Below, one piece after another: positions 1-5,063 of a stretch of 6,135 nt of DNA. The DNA comes from an uncultured Eubacteriales bacterium (lineage in GTDB: Bacteria > Bacillota > Clostridia > Lachnospirales > CAG-274). The position numbers and the translations under genes are program-made. Positions within the stretch are counted from its first letter, which is position 1; each line of letters starts with the position of its first letter. Location: assembly GCA_905201505.1 (NCBI GenBank), contig CAJKOJ010000087.1:1-6135 (forward strand). Reading direction: 5' to 3'. The notes beneath the pieces were generated by a model, which did not search any database, was not told the origin of the DNA, and was given only the letters and a program-made list of their open reading frames with translations.

Positions 1-38
1 TGTATACTTATTTTATTATTTTAAAGTATTTAAAATCG

Positions 39-76
39 ACACCCTTTTAACACCATTTGACACCCTAATCAACACC
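39..76. repeat. Four helically spaced GGTGT repeats downstream of the primase gene
   Basis: The pentamer ACACC (GGTGT on the minus strand) occurs at 39-43, 50-54, 60-64 and 72-76, so its copies start 11, 10 and 12 bp apart, close to one helical turn. Three of the four copies are extended to ACACCC and most are preceded by A or G. The last copy abuts the stop codon of the primase-helicase gene (77-79). Around them the DNA is very AT-rich (1-38). Evenly phased short repeats beside AT-rich DNA and an initiator-type primase gene resemble iterons, but no origin function can be shown from sequence alone. Bases 1-38 show no gene or other signal. Confidence 0.45.
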
Positions 77-2230
77 CTAATAATCATCACTGCTTAATTC
101 ACAATCATTTATAGTAAATTGCCTTGGAGGTTCTTCCTCAGTCGGTGTAAATCCTGCATTTTCCTTTTTCTTCAGTCCTGCATAATATTTAGTACCTCGC
201 AACATAACGATAATAATGCCGTTCTTTTCAGCCTTTTCCTTAATTTTTCGCTTATTTATTATCTGCCCGGACACATTGACCTTGTACCAATTTACATACT
301 CATCTTCAAGCTCTGTTTTTTTCACCTTATCACTTCTGTCAAAAGTAATTTCATAATTAGCATTTATAAAACGATAAAAGGTATCAATATTTTCTCTGTA
401 TTCTTTTATGCACTCATTACTTGCTTCACATTCACTGAACTTAAAATCATTATTTCTCAGTCGTTTCAGTCCCTCCATAGCCCATAGGAATATTCCGTCA
501 AGCTCTTTTGTCAGTTTTTCAAGGAGCTTTCCATCTCTTAACCCAACAGGTATTGTATACTCACATGGTATAATACAAATACGCTCAAAAATATGACCGC
601 CCTTATCATCTGTAAAGCTTGGCAAATCATTACAAGCTACAACTATACCACCTGTATATACCCAGTTAAAACCGCCCTTGCCTTTAAACTCTACTTTTAA
701 TGGGTCCCCGCCTGTAGCTTGCTTAAAGCCTGAACTATCTTCTATGTCATTGCTTTGTTGGTCCCCTACAAGGTTTACCCTTTTTCCATATAAATCAGCA
801 ACAGAAAACCTGTCAGACATTTTTTGCAGAGGTATATTTATTGTATTCTCTACACCCAAAAATTCCTTAATAAGATTAAGAAATATAGATTTTCCTGTAT
901 TTCCCAAAGGGCTGTAAAGCAAAAGACTCTTTTTGGTTTCGTATACTTTTATATTTGAAAGCAAAAGCCCCAACCACTCCTGTAATACTAATTTTTTACT
1001 ATTATCAATTGCATCACCGTCAGAACACAAATCATTCATATACTTAATAAAAACCTTTGGATATGCTGCTTTAACATCAAAGTTACAGTTTATCTGTATT
1101 GTACTGAGTTCTTTATGTGTATGTTGTGTTAATGTGTTTGTATTCAGGTCATACAGACCATTTTTGCAGTTAATTGTATTTTCATTTACATTTAGTTCCT
1201 CAATCCTGCATCTGTGCATAGCTCCGGCAAGCAAAAGATTATATGTATTATTCAGTAAATTATCACTACTTGTTCCTACAGGTAAAAAATCTTTTATCAT
1301 ACTCTTTACATCAAGTTTTGAATATTTTTTATAGACACCGTTTTCATAGCAATAATAATCAGATATATCAATACCCGGTCTATAAACCAAAATATGAGGT
1401 GATACTCTGTCAATATGGTTAGCAAGAACATCAGCATTAATATTGAGTTTTTCCTTACATTTATATACAAAGTCTGCATACTCCCATGAATACCGCTCAA
1501 GCAAAAATGTAAAATCCGAGTTAGAATTACCTTCATTAAACCAGTCTGTAACATCACCTTTGTCAATAGTAGACGTTGTTACTGTTTTAATGGCAAATGC
1601 GTAATCCTTTATATGACTTTTTATTTCTCTCATAAGTTTTTGCCCCGGCTCGTCATTATCGGGTAGCAGCACAACTCTGCATCCCCTGAAATATTGAGAA
1701 AATTCTTTTTTCCAATCATTGACACCACCGGCAGTAACAGCATAATAACCTCTGCTTGCAAGAGTGTCTACATCTTTTTCACCCTCACAGATATAAATAT
1801 AATTATTATTTTGCTTTGCTTTTGTTATATTGCCTAACTTATAAAGAGTTTTTTCGCAATTACCAATTCCTCTTATGTACTTTCCATCTCGCAGTCTTCC
1901 GTAAAATATTTTCTTTCCGGGCAATCTTACCTTGATATATTCTCCGTAGCTGTATACAGCCTCCGGTCTTATATTAAAAGCTTCCTTCCACCACTCGGCA
2001 GAAGGACTAGCTTTATAACTGTTATCAAGGTCAGACATTGTTAAACCTATCGCCCTCACTATATCTCTTGTATCACAGCCTGCATGACACTTCATAAGGA
2101 TTTTTTCACCATCTCTGGTAATAGTAAGGCTTGCATTTTTATCATCATGACAAGGACATTTTACTTGAAAGCTATCCTGTTTTAACCTTTTAGGAGTATT
2201 AAATCTTTCTAATATATCATTAAATTGCAT
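77..2230 (-). CDS. Phage primase-helicase (CHC2-like zinc motif, TOPRIM, D5/SF3 helicase)
   Basis: A 717-aa replication protein that should synthesise primers and unwind DNA at the phage origin. Domains in order: an N-terminal zinc-binding motif of CHC2 type (C25, H28, C48, C52, with an extra C27); a TOPRIM domain at about 140-205 with the catalytic glutamate in EGEKD (E149) and the acidic pair in DNDEPG (D191, D193); and a superfamily-3/poxvirus-D5-type helicase at about 410-560 with Walker A GNTGKS (443-448), a Walker B region ending in D490, the TGGD signature, the polar sensor in VVACND (N534) and a probable arginine finger in the FER motif (R550). The remainder is probably a winged-helix tail. 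The ATG at 2230 is chosen because GGAGGT lies 8 nt before it. An in-frame TTG two codons upstream sits only 2 nt from that site. The length is normal for the family and all key residues are present. It is the last gene of the leftward operon visible here, starting 21 bp after the SSB-like gene. Confidence 0.93.
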   Translation of the reverse strand: MQFNDILERFNTPKRLKQDSFQVKCPCHDDKNASLTITRDGEKILMKCHAGCDTRDIVRAIGLTMSDLDNSYKASPSAEWWKEAFNIRPEAVYSYGEYIKVRLPGKKIFYGRLRDGKYIRGIGNCEKTLYKLGNITKAKQNNNYIYICEGEKDVDTLASRGYYAVTAGGVNDWKKEFSQYFRGCRVVLLPDNDEPGQKLMREIKSHIKDYAFAIKTVTTSTIDKGDVTDWFNEGNSNSDFTFLLERYSWEYADFVYKCKEKLNINADVLANHIDRVSPHILVYRPGIDISDYYCYENGVYKKYSKLDVKSMIKDFLPVGTSSDNLLNNTYNLLLAGAMHRCRIEELNVNENTINCKNGLYDLNTNTLTQHTHKELSTIQINCNFDVKAAYPKVFIKYMNDLCSDGDAIDNSKKLVLQEWLGLLLSNIKVYETKKSLLLYSPLGNTGKSIFLNLIKEFLGVENTINIPLQKMSDRFSVADLYGKRVNLVGDQQSNDIEDSSGFKQATGGDPLKVEFKGKGGFNWVYTGGIVVACNDLPSFTDDKGGHIFERICIIPCEYTIPVGLRDGKLLEKLTKELDGIFLWAMEGLKRLRNNDFKFSECEASNECIKEYRENIDTFYRFINANYEITFDRSDKVKKTELEDEYVNWYKVNVSGQIINKRKIKEKAEKNGIIIVMLRGTKYYAGLKKKENAGFTPTEEEPPRQFTINDCELSSDDY

Positions 2231-2251
2231 TAGCAACCACCTCCAAAAGTA

Positions 2252-2815
2252 TTAAAACGGTAAATCTTCATCTTCATCATCGCTGTCAATGCTAAAACCT
2301 GAACTATTATTATTAGAAACATTACTTAATGGTTTATCTTCAGGCAATGTATATCTGCCCTCCCTTATAGCTTCAACAGTTCTTATTGATACTAACTTTG
2401 TATACCACTTACCTTCCTCAAATTCTTCTCTTTCAAATAATCCGCCGAATAATTTATCTTTAACATCTTTTTCAGTAAATTCATCAGGAAGTATTATACC
2501 GTTACTTTTTTCTATTGCCGTAATCATACCTTTAAAAAAAGGGTTTGTACTTCCGTCATTATTTGTAGGAAATACATAGTATCTTCCCTTATATTTAACA
2601 TCTTTATTGTCTTTCTTTTCCCTGTCAAAGCGTTTCCTATAATAATCTTCATATTCACCTTCAGCAATATCAAAAGCAAGTACAACCATTGTTTTGCCTG
2701 TTTTGGTTTGCTCCTCTTTCATTCCCACAACCTTACATATATACGCCCCAGGTTTAAGTGCTGTACTTTCTCCATCATAGGCAGGAACACTATTCCAATC
2801 ACTGTTTTTTCTCAT
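2252..2815 (-). CDS. DUF669 family phage protein, probable single-strand DNA-binding protein
   Basis: A 187-aa protein that matches phage DUF669 proteins: an early WNSVPAYDG segment, an LKPGAYICKV strand, a central region on modified strands with a TNPFFKGMITAIEKSN block, and a low-complexity Ser/Asn linker. It ends in the acidic tail DDEDEDLPF, very like the DDDIPF tail through which bacterial SSB recruits replication partners. This supports a role as a single-strand-binding protein in phage replication, although DUF669 itself has no assigned activity. The start is the ATG at 2815, with GGAGG 8 nt upstream (2824-2828). An in-frame TTG at 2830 would place the ribosome site inside the coding region. 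The first 17 bp overlap the end of the ATPase gene, so the two are probably translationally coupled. Confidence 0.87.
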   Translation of the reverse strand: MRKNSDWNSVPAYDGESTALKPGAYICKVVGMKEEQTKTGKTMVVLAFDIAEGEYEDYYRKRFDREKKDNKDVKYKGRYYVFPTNNDGSTNPFFKGMITAIEKSNGIILPDEFTEKDVKDKLFGGLFEREEFEEGKWYTKLVSIRTVEAIREGRYTLPEDKPLSNVSNNNSSGFSIDSDDEDEDLPF

Positions 2816-3452
2816 TTTCTTTTCCTCCAATTAATCCATAATATTCTCTTATAATGTTGTCAACAGCTTTTAGGTCATTATCTATTAGCTTTTCATCAAA
2901 CATACCCATAGGACTTTTAGAAACGTCGCTGCCATCATTTTGTGTACTGAAATAGTGTTTCCCATCACGAACAATACACCTCAACACAATAGTAAACATA
3001 CCCTCAAGACAAACTTTTTCATCAAGCATTTTACCTATTGTTTTTGGCTTAATTTCTCCGACATCGTTACTTTCCTCGTGCATCATAATATAAACATTAA
3101 TATCATCAGGTAAAGTTTTTATGTATTCAATCATTCCCCAAAAACGGTCTGCAAGGTCATTATAAAAGCTGAATATCGCAGAGCCGGCACCTTTTGTACT
3201 ATGTCCTCTCATAAACATATTTGTAATAAGATACCCTGCGTCATCAATTACAATAGTTTTTTTGTTTAAATCTTTAAAAGCATTGGCAATCTTACTGTAA
3301 CTGTCTGATTTTACAGTATTTGTAAAACTCCCCTTAAAAGGCAATGGTTTCTTACTTACATTAACGAGCACAATTTCATCCTTTCCGAAATTTCTGAGGC
3401 TTGTACTTTTACCACTGCCACTTTTACCAATAATTAATATAGGTGTTCCCAT
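2799..3452 (-). CDS. P-loop ATPase of the phage AAA/RecA-like group (Sak4-like candidate)
   Basis: A 217-aa nucleotide-binding protein. Walker A is GKSGSGKST at residues 9-17 and Walker B is TIVIDDAG with D70-D71. A histidine after a beta-strand (YIMMHEE, about 121-127) and the conserved KTIGKMLDEKV and SPMGMF blocks are the kind seen in ATP-binding proteins that sit beside Gam and DUF669 genes in Firmicutes phages. Such proteins overlap the AAA_24/Sak4 group of single-strand-annealing or RecA-like recombination ATPases, so a recombination or replication-loading role is the best guess. That assignment is inference from motifs and context. The ATG at 3452 has AAGGAGG 7 nt upstream, and the gene begins 12 bp after the Gam-like gene ends. 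The motifs are intact and I see no sign of truncation. Confidence 0.8.
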   Translation of the reverse strand: MGTPILIIGKSGSGKSTSLRNFGKDEIVLVNVSKKPLPFKGSFTNTVKSDSYSKIANAFKDLNKKTIVIDDAGYLITNMFMRGHSTKGAGSAIFSFYNDLADRFWGMIEYIKTLPDDINVYIMMHEESNDVGEIKPKTIGKMLDEKVCLEGMFTIVLRCIVRDGKHYFSTQNDGSDVSKSPMGMFDEKLIDNDLKAVDNIIREYYGLIGGKENEKKQ

Positions 3453-3464
3453 TAGTTTTCCTCC

Positions 3465-4019
3465 TTAAACTTCTTCTGTAGCTTTAACTTTAATAGATAA
3501 CTCTTTTATAGCTGAAACCCCTTGCAACACTTCTCCGTCCTCTGTTATAACCTTGCCTTCGTCAGTAACAGTCATAGTCTTTTTTAACAATGCCTTATCA
3601 ATACTGTATATGGTTTTTTCTTTCACAAAGTCTGTGTCTTTAAGTTCTTCCAGCAAAACTTCATCATTGTAATCCCATTTTGTCCTTAACACGGCATTAA
3701 CCTTGCCATAAGCTGTTGACAATTTAAACCTATCGTCCGCCTCTCTTTCTTTGGCATAATACTCAGCAATTAAATGTTCAAAGTATTCAATACTGTTACT
3801 ATATTGGCTTACTTCTTTGTTCTTCCACTTATCTAGCCTTTCAATTTCAGAATTATAAACCTGCTCAATTTCTACAACCTTTTGCTTTAAGGCAGATAAT
3901 TTTCTAAAAGCCCAGTTCGCACTTTCAAGATCTTTAACTACAAATATTTTATTCTCTTCTACTTCTTCTACTTCTTCTATTTCGTTTATTTCGTTTTCTA
4001 TGTATTTATCATAATTCAT
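3465..4019 (-). CDS. Host-nuclease inhibitor, Gam-like
   Basis: A 184-aa protein resembling the Mu Gam family, which binds double-stranded DNA ends and shields them from RecBCD/AddAB-type exonucleases. The family-like core starts near residue 25 with FVVKDLESANWAFRKLSALK (A34-N35-W36), followed by a long charged helical, probably coiled-coil stretch (about 38-95) and a strand region around FKLSTAYGKVNAVLRTKWD. The first 23 residues are an acidic low-complexity extension (repeated E-V-E) encoded by 9-bp tandem repeats. The start at 4019 follows AAAGGAT about 8 nt upstream, which is weaker than its neighbours' sites. It is the first gene of the recombination/replication cluster, with the ATPase 12 bp behind it, and lies just after two tandem hairpins. 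A Gp157-type protein is the nearest alternative, but the ANWA block favours Gam. Confidence 0.85.
   Translation of the reverse strand: MNYDKYIENEINEIEEVEEVEENKIFVVKDLESANWAFRKLSALKQKVVEIEQVYNSEIERLDKWKNKEVSQYSNSIEYFEHLIAEYYAKEREADDRFKLSTAYGKVNAVLRTKWDYNDEVLLEELKDTDFVKEKTIYSIDKALLKKTMTVTDEGKVITEDGEVLQGVSAIKELSIKVKATEEV
3956..3991. repeat. In-frame 9-bp tandem repeat in the Gam-like gene
   Basis: CTTCTACTT occurs perfectly twice (3956-3964 and 3965-3973), followed by two decayed copies (3974-3982 and 3983-3991). Because the unit is three codons long, gain or loss of copies would keep the reading frame and only lengthen or shorten the acidic N-terminal arm (NEINEIEEVEEVEEN) of the protein. Confidence 0.7.
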
Positions 4020-4066
4020 TTGACATTATCCTTTCCACCTGTTATAATTTACCTGTATAAATTTTT

Positions 4067-4109
4067 GTAAGTCCCTCGACTTACTGCCCTTGTATTGCCG
4101 TACAAGGGC
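4067..4109 (-). other. Two tandem perfect RNA hairpins between the small membrane gene and the Gam-like gene
   Basis: Hairpin 1 (4086-4109) has a 9-bp stem GCCCTTGTA/TACAAGGGC with a 6-nt loop. Hairpin 2 (4067-4084) has a 7-bp stem GTAAGTC/GACTTAC with a GAGG loop in the leftward transcript. One nucleotide separates them, and hairpin 1 begins on the last base of the 45-aa gene's stop codon. Read leftward, hairpin 2 is followed by AAAAATTT, with no U tract, so the pair does not look like a terminator for the early operon. Read rightward, hairpin 1 is followed by TATTTTATTTT, which could stop antisense transcripts. An mRNA-processing, stabilising or protein-binding role is possible but not shown. 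Confidence 0.6.
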
Positions 4110-4246
4110 TATTTTATTTTGTAGTTCTTTGCAAACTTTAATGTTTGCTTTCTGTTTCTGCGTATTCTTTTTACCCTTATATCTAATACACAGATAACTA
4201 AAAATATATTAAACGAGATGGATATACCGCATAAAATATAAATCAT
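4109..4246 (-). CDS. Small single-span membrane protein (45 aa), function unknown
   Basis: Not recognised as a known family. It encodes 45 residues: a hydrophobic segment at about 2-22 (IYILCGISISFNIFLVICVL) followed by a strongly basic tail (23-45) rich in Lys and Arg (RVKRIRRNRK). This predicts one membrane span with an N-out/C-in topology by the positive-inside rule. The ATG at 4246 has a perfect AGGAGG 5 nt upstream, and the gene lies tightly between the helix-turn-helix gene and the Gam-like gene on the same strand, which supports it being real. Its position in an early phage operon would fit a small host-modifying or superinfection-type protein, but that is only inference. The shortness leaves a real chance that it is spurious. 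Confidence 0.6.
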   Translation of the reverse strand: MIYILCGISISFNIFLVICVLDIRVKRIRRNRKQTLKFAKNYKIK

Positions 4247-4247
4247 T

Positions 4248-4279
4248 TTTACCTCCTATACTATTTACCTCCTATACTA
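4248..4279. repeat. Perfect 16-bp tandem duplication carrying a ribosome-binding site
   Basis: TTTACCTCCTATACTA occurs at 4248-4263 and again, without change, at 4264-4279. On the minus strand each copy reads TAG-TATAGGAGGTAAA, so each holds the stop triplet and Shine-Dalgarno site that link the 62-aa gene to the 45-aa gene. The first TAG (4277-4279) is the real stop of the upstream gene. The second AGGAGG, nearest the ATG at 4246, is the one correctly spaced for translation. Confidence 0.85.
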
Positions 4280-4465
4280 CAACTTTGCCGCAATATATGC
4301 GGACAACCTTGTCCTATATATTACATATCTACATCTTCTTCCTGTTTTACTTTTTACTGCTACTCCGAAGGGATATAACCCTTGTCTTAAAGCTGTTCTT
4401 AAATGCAGTTCAGTAACCCCTAATGCTTCAGCTGCCTCCTTGATATCCATTATTTCGTTGTTCAC
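4277..4465 (-). CDS. Small helix-turn-helix DNA-binding protein (excisionase/MerR-like fold)
   Basis: A 62-aa protein whose first half reads as a winged helix-turn-helix of excisionase or MerR type: DIKEAAEALGVTELHLRTALRQG (about 7-29), in which AAEALGVTE is the first helix and turn and LRTALRQG the recognition helix. A basic beta-wing follows (VKSKTGRRCRYVIYRTRL), and the protein ends in a short helix. Small proteins of this form are common between the Cro-like and recombination genes of Firmicutes phages, where their exact role is usually unknown; excisionase is one possibility. The start is GTG at 4465, with AAGGAGG 8 nt upstream. An ATG five codons later has no suitable site. The stop lies inside the duplicated ribosome site that serves the next gene. 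Confidence 0.75.
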   Translation of the reverse strand: MNNEIMDIKEAAEALGVTELHLRTALRQGLYPFGVAVKSKTGRRCRYVIYRTRLSAYIAAKL

Positions 4466-4557
4466 AATACATACCTCCTTGCAAGTGGCTATTTCTATGT
4501 ATTTTAAAGATATTACCTCCTATAAATTGTTGTTTTTATAATATTCACTCTCGCCTC

Positions 4558-4707
4558 CTATGTATTTTCATTTGCTTTAATCCATTCCCTTAATGCCTGT
4601 AGCATAAGTGCATTTGTTGAAATACCAAGCCCTTTTGCTTCATTTTTATATTTCTCCAATAATGCTTTAGGTAATCTAAATGTAAATCTAACAACATCTT
4701 TTGTCAT
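4558..4707 (-). CDS. Ribbon-helix-helix (Arc/CopG-type) regulator A, 49 aa
   Basis: A 49-residue protein made of little more than one RHH domain: beta-strand VVRFTFRLP (5-13), helix 1 KALLEKYKNEAKGLG, the turn ISTNA, and helix 2 LMLQALREWIKAN. RHH proteins dimerise by pairing the strand and insert its alternate side chains in the major groove. Aligned to Arc Q9/N11/R13, the contact residues here are R7, T9 and R11. A repressor role on its own promoter is likely. The ATG at 4707 has AAGGAGG 13 nt upstream, a long spacing, with AAAGGT immediately before the start. A GACGTC palindrome lies between ribosome site and start codon. A consensus promoter (4736-4764) drives it, divergent from the Arc-like gene to its right. 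Its stop codon TAG overlaps the next AGGAGG. Confidence 0.82.
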   Translation of the reverse strand: MTKDVVRFTFRLPKALLEKYKNEAKGLGISTNALMLQALREWIKANENT

Positions 4708-4735
4708 ACCTTTGACGTCACCTCCTTATGTTTGT

Positions 4736-4764
4736 ATTATATCACGTCATCTTTTTGACGTCAA
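4736..4764 (-). promoter_or_regulatory. Sigma-A promoter for RHH regulator A and the leftward genes
   Basis: On the minus strand, -35 TTGACG (4759-4764) and -10 TATAAT (4736-4741) are separated by exactly 17 bp. The predicted start is near 4729, some 22 nt before the ATG at 4707. Operators O3 and O2 cover the -35 and spacer, so bound repressor should block polymerase directly. Confidence 0.8.
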
Positions 4765-4773
4765 GTGTTTTTG

Positions 4774-4802
4774 TTGACTTTTTTTATAAAATGTTTTATA
4801 AT
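4774..4802 (+). promoter_or_regulatory. Sigma-A promoter for the Arc-like regulator B
   Basis: -35 TTGACT (4774-4779) and -10 TATAAT (4797-4802) are spaced by 17 bp. The predicted start is near 4809, directly at operator O4 (4810-4817). The promoter is back to back with the leftward one; their -35 hexamers are only 9 bp apart, so polymerases at the two sites may exclude each other. Confidence 0.8.
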
Positions 4803-4832
4803 GTCATTAAGACGTCAAGGAGGTGTATTTCT

Positions 4833-5063
4833 ATGTCTGAAAAAGATAAATATACTAAAGACACAGATAAACGATTTACTCTACGTATGGACAAAGAGTT
4901 ATTTGATATAGTAAAAAAATCCGCGGAGAAAAATCGTCGTTCTGTTGCTAAAGAAATCGAATTTATTTTGCTCAAACAATGTGAAGAAATGGGACTTTAT
5001 ACTCCTACTCAAGATGATTTTGACGAACGTAAGCCCAAAGAATCAAAACAATCAAATCTTTAA
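4833..5063 (+). CDS. Arc-family ribbon-helix-helix DNA-binding protein B, 76 aa
   Basis: A 76-residue protein with an Arc-like RHH domain at about 12-50: strand KRFTLRMD (13-20), helix 1 KELFDIVKKSAEKN, the RRSV turn (35-38, matching Arc's GRSV), and helix 2 AKEIEFILLKQCEEMG. Contact positions equivalent to Arc Q9/N11/R13 are R14, T16 and R18, identical to those of regulator A. A hydrophilic 26-residue tail follows. The ATG at 4833 has AAGGAGG 9 nt upstream. In-frame starts further upstream (from 4728) lie before the promoter and are excluded. It is the only rightward gene inside the leftward early region, has its own promoter, and its last 59 bp overlap the opposing RHH gene C. Likely a repressor of the shared divergent control region, by family and position; its target is inference. 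Confidence 0.85.
   Translation: MSEKDKYTKDTDKRFTLRMDKELFDIVKKSAEKNRRSVAKEIEFILLKQCEEMGLYTPTQDDFDERKPKESKQSNL

Larger units (their letters stand above)
4713..4817. promoter_or_regulatory. Four GACGTC-type operator palindromes between divergent RHH genes
   Basis: The sites are O1 TGACGTCA (4713-4720), O2 TCACGTCA (4742-4749, one mismatch), O3 TGACGTCA (4756-4763) and O4 AGACGTCA (4810-4817). Centres are 29, 14 and 54 bp apart. O3 overlaps the -35 of the leftward promoter and O2 lies in its spacer just above the -10. O1 lies in the leftward leader next to the ribosome site. O4 lies at the predicted start of the rightward transcript and touches its ribosome site. Extra half-sites (GTCA or TGAC) occur at 4703, 4775 and 4803. 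Four matches to a six-base palindrome core within 105 bp of AT-rich DNA are unlikely by chance, and their placement on promoter elements supports operators for RHH regulators A and/or B. Confidence 0.75.

Noticed and set aside
119..1334. Several rightward open frames of 60-133 codons opposite the primase-helicase gene
   Set aside because: They are antisense to a gene with complete domain motifs, lack suitable ribosome sites and encode no recognisable domain.
1306..1566. Leftward 86-codon frame inside the primase-helicase gene
   Set aside because: It is an alternative frame of the same strand with no ribosome site and no domain.
2231..2236. TTG start two codons upstream for the primase-helicase
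   Set aside because: It is only 2 nt from the GGAGGT, whereas the ATG at 2230 has an 8-nt spacing.
2289..2579. Rightward 96-codon frame opposite the DUF669 gene
   Set aside because: Shadow of a well-supported gene; no ribosome site or domain.
2816..2830. TTG start for the DUF669 gene
   Set aside because: The ribosome site GGAGG would lie inside the coding sequence; the ATG at 2815 is correctly spaced.
4041..4066. Possible weak promoter (TTACAA, 18-bp spacer, TATAAC) before the Gam-like gene
   Set aside because: Both hexamers are poor and AT-rich DNA gives such matches by chance; the gene can be served by upstream promoters.
4067..4109. Reading the tandem hairpins as the terminator of the leftward small-gene operon
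   Set aside because: No U tract follows in the leftward direction; the sequence after the second stem is AAAAATTT.
4728..4832. Longer N-terminus for the Arc-like gene from an ATG at 4728
   Set aside because: The added stretch contains the promoter, operators and ribosome site, so it would not be on the transcript.
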